Shown: positions 31,286 through 39,879 of the stretch, in pieces
Numbering within the stretch: position 1 is the stretch's first letter
Layout: each line of letters opens with the position of its first letter
NCBI GenBank assembly: GCA_963575745.1
Contig: CAUYUJ010001704.1
Span: forward strand, 21,893 to 61,771
Reading direction: 5' to 3'
DNA: 39,879 bases
Source: Prorocentrum cordatum
Lineage: Eukaryota; Sar; Dinophyceae; Prorocentrales; Prorocentraceae
Translations under genes and position numbers: made by a program
The notes under the pieces: generated by a model
What the model was told of the DNA's origin: nothing
Seen by the model: only the letters and a program-made list of their open reading frames with translations
The model's database searches: none

Positions 31286-33773
31286 TATCATTCAGGGTTG
31301 TCGTAACGGCACCAGGTTTGGTAGATGTTTGACGTATTTCATCCTTGAAACCATGACAACGATGCACCCTAGAATGAGTGAGCGGATATGGGTTGACGAT
31401 TTGTACATGTCCATCGTCGCCTCTAAGAAGCAGGCCGAACTTTCTCTCGCTGAAGGCATTGCCGATCTAGATATTCTGTTTAAAGATCAGGAGCTCACCA
31501 TGGCGTCCAAGTCGGTCGCCCTGAGCTCTGACCACCAGGTGGCCAAGCGTACGGTCCGCAATTTGAAGGCTCGTGGGGTCCATCTGGCAGCCGTTCTGCA
31601 GGCACCCTACTTAGGCATCGATGGCGGTGCTGGCAGACGTCAAGCACGTGCCACTCGGAGGCAGAGAGTGGTCAAGGCTACTAAGCAGAATCATAAGCTA
31701 CGTCGTTTTGCACACGTTTCTAAGAGGTATGTTGTCACCAAGAAAGTCGAGCTTGCAGGTCCCCAAGCTGGTGCCACCTATTGGGCTCAAGTCTATGGAG
31801 TTTTTGGGTCGCATCTTCTGGGGCTCCGCCGTCGTCTTGCATCTGTGGTTGGGGCCAACAAACGGGGCCGCTGTATTAATTCGGTTCTGGATATTCGGTC
31901 TCCAGGTCAAGACCCAGGGGTGCGTGTGCCAGCCAGTTGTTTGCGTCAGTGGTTACATGCCTGGATCTTTTTCCCGTCTTGTCGCGCTGGTATCAGGAGA
32001 GTCTGGCCCTTGATCTATCAGCACATGCAGCAGTTGAGTCCGCACGTGCGCACGCGTCACATTCGTGGTCCTGTTTCTGCCCTCATACATCAGCTCATGC
32101 TTGTGGGGTGGGATCCAGTCTCTCCTGATCAATGGAATGGGCCATCGAGCGACGGCACGCCAGATTTCATTTGGAATTTCAATATTGCTCAGCTGGTCGG
32201 TCTTGACCAGACGCGAGGCATGATGCAAGAGTTTGTAGATGCTCTTCAGACTCGCCAATGGCAACAAGCTGCCAATCACTTTTGCGGCGCAGGTTTGGAG
32301 GACGGCGCCGACAATCGCAGTCTGCGGTTTCTGCTGCGACAGCTCCAAGATGCTCCACGGGGGCGACAACTCGCGGAGTTATTGCTTAGCATATCAGTAG
32401 GAGGCTCGTGGTTGCAGGCCAGGAAGAAAGGTGAAGGTCTTTCAGATTCTGATTTATGTCCACGGTGTCGTGACAATGCTGAAACCCCTCTTCATCGCTA
32501 TTGGCTCTGTCCGAAGAACTGCAACCACGAGGCATACAGTCAGTCCGAGGGCCTCATTCCTGAGGCGATGTCCCAGGGAGAGGCCCATGCTTGCTTCTGG
32601 TTCAGGGGGATCATCCCTCGGCAGTGGACCTCGGTCGACCCCCCCACTAGCAGTGAGCTTTGGTCCGTCACCGGGATTGGGGCCCTCGGGGAAGGTAGTT
32701 TGGGCACTGGGACCTTACAGGATCCAGTTTATGTATGTGGTGATGCCTCTGGAGGCCCAGATGGTCGAGACCCTCGGCAGCGACGAGTGGCCCTCGCCAT
32801 TGTCAGAGTTGACGGTTTCACTCCTTTCAGCGCTACCACCTCTGTCTCCGGCCCTCTCCCTGGTTCCCCTCAAACTGTTCCCCGAGGTGAGTTATATGCG
32901 TTCATTATCACGTTACGGTTTGCCCGAGGTGTCGTCGTCTACGTTTCAGACAACGAAGAAGTCGTCCGCGGGTTTTGGGATAAGAAGTGGCTCCGACCAC
33001 AAGGAGAGATGGCTGATCTATGGCGTCTAGTAGGTGAGCTCATGGCCCAACGTGTCCATGAGCATGTTGCAGTGCTGCAGGTTCCTTCTCATCTCAGTCC
33101 TCACGAAATCCTTCGAAGGCGGGTTCAAGGGTGGATGGTCTCGGGCAATACTATTGCAGATTTTCTCGCAGGTGAGATGGCTCTTCGTTTCAGAGTTCCT
33201 GAAGTTCAGAGGTTCCAAGTTCACGACATTGAGAGAAAAGCAGCTCTCATCAGAAAGCGTTTGATGAGGTCTACGCTGGAGGCGATCGAGGCTGACCGCT
33301 GCAGGCAGACTGAAACACGGCGTTCTGAGCGTGCTGCTGCTGCTGCTGCACCGGTTCCCTCTCCCCCTCCCCCGCCTCCTCCCCCGCCGCCGCCCTCGCC
33401 CGCTGCGCTGGCCCTTTTCGGGTCCAAGCACCAGCTGGCCGACGACGGGCAGTCCTGCCAGAAGTGCTACGGCAGGTGCACTAAGGCAGGCCGCACCCGC
33501 TGGCTAGGCACACCGTGCCACCCTCTTTTGCCTGCCTCGGGGGACTTCCTTCAGCCTCCCCCCCAGGGTCGTGTGCACATAGGTGGAGGAGTGGTTTTCC
33601 CTGGACATCGGATGAGGTTTCATACCATTCAGCGTGTTTGGATCTGTTTCGAGTGTGGTGCCATCGGCCAGCAACAGTTGCGGGCCTTGGGTGCACCTTG
33701 TAATCCCAGATCTATAACCAAGAAGAGGCGGGAGTACCTGAGTCGCCTCCAGCGCGACTTGGCTCCCAGGTAG
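31282..33773 (+). CDS. Retroelement ORF2, part 3: RT palm/thumb, zinc finger, RNase H, C-terminal zinc region
   Basis: After the shift, GIIQGCRNG matches RT motif B and WVDDLYMS is motif C (catalytic VDD, codons 31392-31400). A zinc-finger-like CPRC...ETPLHRYWLC occurs near 32457-32510. RNase H H-type is complete: Asp in VCGDASG (32742), Glu in RGELYAF (32889), Asp in YVSDNEE (32949) and Asp in GNTIADFLAG (33159). A Pro-rich run (33355-33410) precedes a cysteine region, CQKCYGRC (33456) and WICFECGAIG (33639), likely a further zinc-binding module. Stop TAG at 33771-33773. All catalytic residues of RT motif C and RNase H are present. Confidence 0.88.
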
Positions 33774-33805
33774 TGTGGTCTTGTCGATATTGCTTCGCAA
33801 TCGTT

Positions 33806-33823
33806 CCGAATCCGAATCCGAAT
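33806..33823 (+). repeat. (CCGAAT)3 at the retroelement 3' end
   Basis: Three perfect hexamers 32 bp after the ORF2 stop. Short tandem repeats often end LINE-type elements, so this may be the 3' terminus; the C/T minisatellite starts 20 bp later. Confidence 0.6.
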
Positions 33824-33844
33824 CCCCTCCTCTCCTCCCCCCCG

Positions 33845-34250
33845 GTCGGTGTGGGTCCTATTCCTCCTCCTCCTCCTGCTCCTTGCCTCCTCCCATTCTT
33901 CCTCCCTCGTCCCCCTCTTCTCCTCGCCCTTCCCTTCTCTCCTCTCTCCCCCCGCGTCGGTGTGGGTCCTCCTCCTCCTCCTCCTGCTGTCCCGTCCTTC
34001 CCCCCTCGTCCCCCCCTCCTCGCCCTCCTCCCTTCCTCTCCTCTCCCCCCCATCGGTGTGGGTCCTCATCTTCCTCCTCCTGTTCCTTGCCTCCTCCCGT
34101 CCTTCCTCCCTTCTCCGCCCCTCCTCCTCGCCCTCCTCTCCTCTCCTCTCACCCCCCGTCGGTGCGGGTCCTCCTCTTCCTCCTCCTGCTCCTTGCCTCC
34201 TCCCGTCCTTCCCCCCTCGTCCCCCCTCCTCGCCCTCCCCCCCTCCCCTC
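33845..34250. repeat. C/T-rich minisatellite, four ~96-111-bp units
   Basis: Units start with (G/A)TCGGTG(T/C)GGGTCCT at 33845, 33956, 34052 and 34158. They continue with CCTCCTCCTGCTCCTTGCC and CCTCCCGTCCTTCC. The same unit, once, lies at 27084-27175. Ser/Pro/Leu-rich frames through it are artefacts. A short GGA tract follows (34252-34300). Confidence 0.85.
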
Positions 34251-34389
34251 AGGAGGAGGAGGAGGAGGTGGGGGAGGGTGGAGGACGAGGAGGAAGAGGA
34301 GGAGGACCGACGTGGCCCAGAGACTTTCGAAGGTGCACATGCACTGTGATACACACAGTGAGGTGCCTTGAGGCAAACTGTTGCTGATA

Positions 34390-34715
34390 CTGCTGCAGCT
34401 GGTCGTGCACGCAGGCGTGGTGGTGCGCATGCATTGTGTTGTACACAGGCGTTGTGGTGCACGTAGGCATTGTGGTGTACACAAGCACTGCCGTGCACAT
34501 GGCTGTTGTGGTATCCGCAGGCATTGCGTTGTGCATAGGCGCTGTTGTGCACGCAGGCGCTGTGGTGTACACAAGGTGTACGTACCCAGGCGACGTGGTG
34601 CTATGGTGCACGCGGCTGCTAGGGTGTACAAAGGCACTGGTGTACACAGGCGTTGTGGTACACGCAGGCGTTGTCGTGCATACAGGGGTTATGATGCACA
34701 CAGGCGAGTGTTGCG
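34390..34715. repeat. Degenerate ~24-bp repeat (GTGGTGCACGCAGGCGTT type)
   Basis: Alternating GTGGTGTACACAGGCGTT and GTGGTGCACGCAGGCGTT units with heavy divergence, about 13 in all. On the minus strand they read as repeated TTPVCTTTPAC. Both strands stay open, so no gene is called. Confidence 0.7.
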
Positions 34716-35138
34716 CTGGTGCTGTGGGCGCGCCTTGGGGGTGGGGGGCTACGCTGCGGTCGCCGTTACCGTTACCCCCCCCCCGCCGATCCCCATCACA
34801 CGCGCTACCCCCAATGGATAAAAGAACAATCTCCTGTGGCGGGTCGGAAGCGGGGGCGCCGAAAGGCGGCGTTGGTGCAGCGCAGGCTGGCGCGCAAGTG
34901 GCCCCGCCGAAGCTCGTCGACATCGTCTCCGCCCCTGGTGGGCCTATGCGGCCGGGGCGGGCGCGTCGATGGCGCCCTGAGCGGCCGACGGGGCGTGGGG
35001 GGCACACGGGATCCTCCTCTCACCGTCGCCGTGTGTGGCCTGCACCAGCGACGTCGCTGCAGCCCATGGTTCCCGTCCGCGGCTGCATGTGCATGCGGCG
35101 GGCTGCTGGCCTCCCGCCCCGAGATCCCTCTGTGCCCC
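34716..35138. other. No gene seen
   Basis: GC-rich, with overlapping frames on both strands and no recognisable content. Confidence 0.4.
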
Positions 35139-35213
35139 CCCCTCCTCCTCCTCCTCCTCCTCCTCCTCCTCCTCCTCCTCCTCCTCCTCCTCCTCCTCCT
35201 CCTCCTCCTCTTC
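35139..35213. repeat. CTC/TCC microsatellite
   Basis: Nearly uninterrupted CTC for about 75 bp. It produces Pro, Ser, Leu and, on the opposite strand, Glu runs. Confidence 0.92.
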
Positions 35214-36150
35214 CTCTACACCTTCCCCTTCCACCTCCAGTGATGAGTAAGCTTGGCTCCTCCTGCGAGCGGACTTACACGTGTTCCTTCTGGGGCCCGG
35301 AAATCCCCCCCCAAGGGCCAAGAGAAGGCCCCGCGGGCCGAACCATGTGGACTGGCAACCTCTCGGGGGCTGCGGCCCCGCCGCCGTCCTCTGTTAAGGG
35401 AGGTTTCTCCCCGCGCGGGCGCGGAGCGGAGCCGGCGCTCGCCTCGCCTCGCCTCGCCTGCGCCTCCGCCCCCCGGGCCGCGGGCGGCAGCCTCTGGTGC
35501 GCGCAGGCGGTGCACCAGCCGAACTTCCGCTTCGGGGGCGGCAAGGCCGACGCCGTGTCAGGCGCCGGGACGGGCCGGGGGGAGCGAGGCGGAGGAGGGG
35601 GTCTCCCTCCAGCAGGGGTTCGTAGGGTACTGGAGCCGCGATGGCATGGGCGGCTTCGGGCGACAGAGTTTACACACTCGCAGGGGGAACAAAAAACGGC
35701 ATAAGCATAATTTGTTGGAGCTCCGCGCGGACTTCTTGGATCTGCGCTGGAACCTCTTGGCGGCGCCTCCGGCGCCGCCCCCAGACCCTTCCTGGGCCCA
35801 GGAGCTGTGTATACGCCTTCCTGGGCGCAGGAGCTTGCGTGGCGTATACACCGCTGCCGGGTTCAGGAGGGGCTCGGCCAGGGAGCAGTGGGTATGGTGC
35901 AGATTTCGTCGCCCTACAGCTCAGCCCTGCCCCCCACTGACCCTGACTCCGAATCCGCCGTCCGCCGTGCTTTGATAGATTTTCCGACTTAGGCTTGTGT
36001 CTGGAATGCACTGATGGGCTTGTTGTCCACCACCACCACCACAATAAGTTGGAGGGGGGAAGGAGGTGGAGGAGCTCGCGGCTCGGAGGGGACAGATTTT
36101 TTGTTCGCGGTGTTTGTCGTGTTCCACCCACCCGCGGCGGCAGCGGCTGC
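35214..36150. other. GC-rich stretch without a supportable gene
   Basis: A direct duplication of about 30 bp occurs at 35785-35866 (TCCTGGGC(C/G)CAGGAGCT...GTATAC). A short (CGCCT)n lies at 35441-35460. Open frames of up to 420 codons run through but show no domain. Confidence 0.45.
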
Positions 36151-36159
36151 GCCGCGGTC

Positions 36160-36760
36160 GCGGACTCAGCTGCAGCCGCGGCTGGGAGGGGGAAAACTAT
36201 CGTTAAGTCGGGCCTGTCCCTCTACAGGAGGAATATTCAAACATAGTCACAAGAAAAAGTATGGGGATGAATTTTTGAGTATTGTTTACGTATTTTTTAT
36301 TCTTCGTCGAAAATGGGCCTGTAGGAGGACATGCCCGACCTAAAACTATCGCGAATTTTCCGAGGTGCTTTCCTGTTTCAGCCGCCAGGGCGATTGCGGC
36401 CGCTGTCGCGGCCGTGGTTGCGGACGCGGCTGGGAGGGGAAATTATGGCGAATCTTTTTTGCAAGGGTTTTCTTCTTTCAGCCGCGGCTGGGGTTGGGAG
36501 TGGGGAACTATCGGGAATTTTCGCGGTGGTGTTCTTCTTCCAGCCGCGGCGGGGGGAGAGGAAACTATTGTTTTTTTCTCGGTGGTCTCCTTTCCAGCCA
36601 CGGCTGCGGCTGCGGCCGCGGCTGCGGCCGCGGCTGGGAGAGGGGAAATTATCGCGAGTTTTTCGCGGTGGTTCTCCTCTTCCAGCCGCGGCCGCGGCCG
36701 CGGCTGGGAGGGAGAAGCTATCGCGATTTGTTCGCGTTTTTGTATTTCCCCACATGTTTC
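36160..36760. repeat. CCGCGGCTGGGAGGGG...TATCGCGAATTTTCG repeat family
   Basis: Five to six diverged units of roughly 80-120 bp: CCGCGGCTGGGAGGGGAAA, CTATCGCGAATTTTCGCGG, TGGTTCTCTTTCCAGCCGCGG. Neighbouring units meet at CAGCCGCGGCTG palindromes. One unit is split by MITE copy 2 (36203-36343). A GCGGCT-rich relative occurs at 38615-38690. Confidence 0.75.
36203..36343. mobile_element. MITE family 1, copy 2 (141 bp, perfect 8-bp target duplication)
   Basis: Starts TTAAGTCGGGCCTGTCCC and ends GGACATGCCCGACCTAA. The ends pair over about 22 bases (from GTCGGGC to TACAGG) with three mismatches. The flanks are AACTATCG at 36195-36202 and AACTATCG at 36344-36351, identical. The host repeat supplies its own empty sites: other units read GGGGAACTATCGGGAATTTT (36502-36521) and GGGGAAATTATCGCGAG (36643-36659) without the insertion. 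The interior is A/T-rich and shares blocks with copy 1 at 4458-4585. No coding capacity. Confidence 0.93.
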
Positions 36761-36879
36761 GTGGGGTTGTGGTTTTCTTCTCTGCCGCGTCGCACCCGCG
36801 TCTCCTCACACACACCTCCCCTCCCCCCCCCCTCCATACACACACAGCACAGCTCAGCTCAGCACAGCTCAGCACTATG

Positions 36880-38430
36880 CGTGCCAGGGTCGGAGAGCGT
36901 GGCAGGGGTGGCACTTTTTCGACACCCCAGGGGATGCGCAGAGGGTTGTCCCTCAGCGCGGCCTCTATGCGCGCCAGGGTCGGAGAGCGTGGCAGGGGTG
37001 GCATTTTCCCGACACCAGAGAGGGTGCACAGGGGGTGGTCCCTCAGCGCGGTCTCTATGCGTACCAGGGTCAGAGAGCGTGGGGCAGGAACGGCACTTTC
37101 TCGACACCATAGGGGGTGCGCAGAGGGTGGTCCCTCAGCGCGGCCTCTATCCGTGACACGCTCGCAGATCGTGGCAGGAGCGGCACTTTCTCGACACCAC
37201 AGGGGGGGCGCACAGGGTGGTCCCTCAGCGCGGCCTCTATCCGTGACACGCTCGCAGATCGTGGCAGGAGTGGCATTTCCTCGACACCACAGGGGGTGCG
37301 CAGAGGGTGGTCCCTCAGCGCGGCCTCTACCCGTGACACGCTCGCAGATCGTGGCAGGAGTGGCACTTTCTCGACACCACAGGGGGTGCGCATCGGTGGC
37401 TCGCAGATCTGGCAGGAGTGGCACTTTCTCGACACCACAGGGGGGGCGCGTCCCTCAGCGCGGCTATCCGTGACACGCTCGCAGATCGTGGCAGGGGCAC
37501 TTTCTCGACACCACAGGGGGCGCAGAGGGTGGTCCCTCAGCGCGGCCTCTATCCGTGACACGCTCGCAGATCGTGGCAGGAGTGGCACTTTCTCGACACC
37601 ACAGGGGGTGCGCAGAGGGTGGTCCCTCAGCGCGGCCTCTATCCGTGACACGCTCGCAGATCGTGGCAGGAGTGGCACTTTCTCGACACCACAGGGGGTG
37701 CGCAGAGGGTGGTCCCTCAGCGCGGCCTCTATCCGTGACACGCTCGCAGATCGTGGCAGGAGTGGCACTTTCTCGACACCACAGGGGTGCGCAGAGGGTG
37801 GTCCCTCAGCGCGGCCTCTATGCTCGCAGATCGTGGCAGGCGCACTTTCTCGACACCACAGGGGTGGTCCCTCAGCGCGGCCTCTATCCGTGACACGCTC
37901 GCAGATCGTGGCAGGAGTGGCACTTTCTCGACACCACAGGGGGTGCGCAGAGGGTGGTCCCTCAGCGCGGCCTCTATCCGTGACACGCTCGCAGATCGTG
38001 GCAGGAATGGCACTTTCTCGACACCACAGGGGGTGCGCAGAGGGTGGTCCCTCAGCGCGGCCTCTATCCGTGACACGCTCGCAGATCGTGGCAGGAGTGG
38101 CATTTCCTCGACACCACAGGGGATGCGCAGAGGGAGGTCCCTCAGCGCGGCCGCTATGCACGACGGTCGTCCAGGGCATAGCAGGCGTGGCACTTTCTCG
38201 ACGTCATAGGGGGTGCGCAGGGGGTGGTCCTTCACCGCGGCCGCTATGCACGACGGTCGTCCAGGGCATAGCAGGCGCGGCATTTTCTCGACACCCTAGA
38301 GGCTGCGCAGGGGGTGGTCCCTCAGCGCGGCCGCTATGCACGACGGTCGTCCAGGGCATAGCAGGCGTGGCACTTTCTCGACACCATAGATGGTGCGCAG
38401 GGGGTGGTCCCTCACCGCGGCCGCTGGCTG
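36880..38430. repeat. 90-bp tandem array, about 18 units in three subtype blocks
   Basis: The landmark GGTCCCTCAGCGCGGCC recurs every 90 bp (for example 37220, 37310, 37622, 37712, 37957, 38047, 38137). Block 1 (three units to ~37065) has GCCAGGGTCGGAGAGCGTGG. Block 2 (~37140-38100) has GTGACACGCTCGCAGATCGT. Block 3 (four units, 38150 on) has CACGACGGTCGTCCAGGGCA. Units near 37390-37530 and 37815-37867 carry internal deletions. As 90 is a multiple of three, long frames are open on both strands (462 codons plus, 369 minus); they survive even across the deletions because all frames are open, which argues against coding. Confidence 0.92.
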
Positions 38431-39417
38431 GCTCGAATCTGTCCTCGATGGAGGATAGAAGGCTCGGAAGAGGGAGCAGGTTCAAGCAATATGGCGTTGG
38501 ATGACACATAGGGGAACATTCGCGACGAGGGCTGAGAACGCAGAATTGCGCATATATTATAAACTTGAGCAAACACATCAGATTTAAATTAAGTATGTGG
38601 GGTTCCTCGGTAGCGTAATTCTCTTCCGGCCGCGGCTGCGGCCGCGGTTGCGGCCGCGGCTGGCGGCTGCGGCTGCGGCTGCGGCTGCGGCTGGAGGAAG
38701 GCGGCAATGTCCGCGCACGGCACATCTTCCCTCAAACGTGGGACGGAAAGAGCGACGGCAGAGCGGGGCGGAAATCGGCATCAAAGCAGCTTGAAGAGTC
38801 GGGCGGGAACTTCCGCCCCGCTTGCGAAACTCGGCGGCGAGCAGAGGGGGGAGTGAGCAGGAAAAGGCCTTCTCAAAAGGCGGCGAGGCTCCTCGGGAGC
38901 CCAAGCCCCCTGGCCTCCGGAGAAGTGTCTCCCGTGCCTTCGGGGAGGGCTCAGAACACTTCTCGGCAGGCCGCTGGCCTTTGAAGTCCCCCCCCCTCTA
39001 GGACGCCTGGTGTTTTTTCCAGGAGGGGATAACACACACAGACGCAAACAATCGTCGATCCCCAGGGAAATATGGGAAAATATTGGAATTGGGGAGGAAG
39101 ACTCAAATCCAGAAAATATGAAAATAGAAGGAGAATCCGGGGATTTGTATGATTTATATATATATATATATGTGTTTGTGTGTCCCAGGGCCCCTCCATT
39201 TTTCGGTCATAGCTCGGCTCTCCGGTGGCCGTTCCCGGAGCGATCTGGGCACCCCCGGGGAACGCCCGCCCTCGGCGAGGCGCAGCCGCTGGAGCGCACC
39301 CCGAGGCTGGAGAGCCGCCGAGAACCGACGACGACGCCCGAAAACCTCGAACCTCGAACCCGAGACTCCCGAAACTGCCCCGTCTCACTTCCCCCCCTTG
39401 AGCTCGCCGCCGACTCC
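38431..39417. other. No gene seen; GCGGCT hexamers and an AT dinucleotide tract
   Basis: GCGGCTGCGGCC-type hexamers at 38623-38694, and (TA)n at about 39152-39172 in an A/T-richer patch (39040-39180). Remaining sequence shows no supportable gene on either strand. Confidence 0.5.
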
Positions 39418-39845
39418 TCTCCTCCTCCTCCTCCTCCTCCTCCTCCTCCTCCTCCTCCTCCTCGTCCTCCTCCTCCTCCTCCTCTCCTCCTCCTCCTCGC
39501 CTCCTCCTCCTCCTCCTCCAGCCTCCCATCCGTCCCTCATCTCCTCCCTCCCTCCTCCTCCTCCTCCTCATTGCCTCCTCCTCCTCCTCCTCCTCCGCCT
39601 CCGCCACCGCCTCCGCCTCCTCCTCCGCCTCCACTTCCGCCTTCCGCTTCCTCATCCTCCTCCTTCTCCTCCTTCCTCCTCCTTTCTTCTTCTCCTCCTC
39701 CCCTCGCCCCTCCTCCACCCCTTCCTCCTCCTCCTCCTCCTCCTCCTCCTCTTCCTCCTCCTCCTCCTCCTCCTCCTCCTCTCCTTCTGTTCCCCATGAT
39801 CCCCCCCACCCATGCCCCCGCGCCCCTGCTCCTCTCTCTCCTCCT
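39418..39845. repeat. TCC/CTC microsatellite to the window edge
   Basis: Long TCC tract with CGCC, TTC and CAC interruptions. It gives spurious poly-Ser/Leu/Pro and poly-Glu/Arg/Gly frames. Confidence 0.93.
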
Positions 39846-39879
39846 CCTTCTGTCTCCCCAGCTCCCGCCCAAGCCTCCC

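Larger units (their letters stand above)
27343..33773 (+). mobile_element. Non-LTR retroelement (zinc-ribbon ORF1, endonuclease-RT-RNase H ORF2)
   Basis: 6.4-kb coding body in the order expected of a LINE-type element: nucleic-acid-binding ORF1, then apurinic-like (EEP) endonuclease, reverse transcriptase, zinc finger, RNase H and C-terminal zinc-binding region. No long terminal repeats, integrase or protease are seen. A (CCGAAT)3 tail-like repeat follows at 33806-33823. The same C/T minisatellite lies on both sides. The only breaks are a TGA between ORF1 and ORF2 and two one-base shifts in G4 runs, so the copy is young or its breaks are sequence errors. Similar large RT proteins are common in dinoflagellates; a clade is not assigned. 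Confidence 0.85.

Noticed and set aside
31143-31367. Minus-strand frame across the RT frameshift
   Set aside because: It is the shadow of RT coding sequence; plus-strand motifs A, B and C settle the strand.
34436-35704. 422-codon frame with Val/His/Thr repeats and a Pro run
   Set aside because: It spans a degenerate 24-bp repeat and a CTC microsatellite and shows no domain.
37116-38504. 462-codon plus frame and 369-codon minus frame over the 90-bp array
   Set aside because: All frames of the unit are open, so deletions do not interrupt them. No evidence selects one as coding.

Overview
The window looks like nuclear DNA of a dinoflagellate. The strongest evidence is a near copy of the dinoflagellate trans-spliced leader at 16976-16997, with an exact 14-base core, directly upstream of a long open frame. 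A weaker copy lies at 11848-11866, just ahead of the first large gene. GC-rich coding sequence, vast trinucleotide microsatellites, short GT-AG introns and a non-LTR retroelement of endonuclease/RT/RNase H type fit that assignment. No species is claimed. A run of 100 N at 19780-19879 marks a scaffold gap.

Layout. 1-11.8 kb is almost gene-free: GGA, GAC, CAT and GAT microsatellites, degenerate minisatellites and two small inverted-repeat transposons (4458-4585 and 7373-7514). 11.85-16.05 kb holds gene A, a multi-exon gene whose product has hAT/RNase H-fold transposase-like motifs and ends in a PHD-type zinc finger. One of its predicted introns is almost entirely a terminal-inverted-repeat element. 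16.5-16.6 kb is a cluster of perfect inverted repeats. 17.0-19.5 kb is gene B, an intronless 801-codon orphan frame behind the spliced-leader relic. 19.5-27.1 kb is mostly repeats (a 1.4-kb GGA/GAT tract, a ~162-bp satellite, GAGTCTGA-type repeats) with only weak coding candidates. 27.3-33.8 kb is a nearly complete non-LTR retroelement: ORF1 with zinc ribbon and coiled coils, then ORF2 with endonuclease, RT, RNase H and zinc fingers, flanked on both sides by the same C/T-rich minisatellite. 34-39.9 kb is repeat DNA, including a second copy of the 4.46-kb MITE with a perfect 8-bp target duplication and a 90-bp tandem array of about 18 units.

Cross-cutting observation. Nearly every break in the two large coding loci can be explained by a one-base change in a homopolymer (A6, A10, G5 and T8 in gene A; two G4 runs in ORF2). 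This looks more like sequence error than gene decay, and gene models should be joined across these points with care. Most long open frames elsewhere are microsatellites read as protein and are not annotated as genes.

How the parts relate. The window is dominated by mobile DNA of three kinds: a non-LTR element, non-autonomous TIR elements with 8-bp target duplications, and a possible TIR-derived intron. The spliced-leader relics suggest that mRNA-derived retrocopies also contributed. Whether gene A, which resembles a hAT-like transposase, could mobilise the MITEs is speculation.
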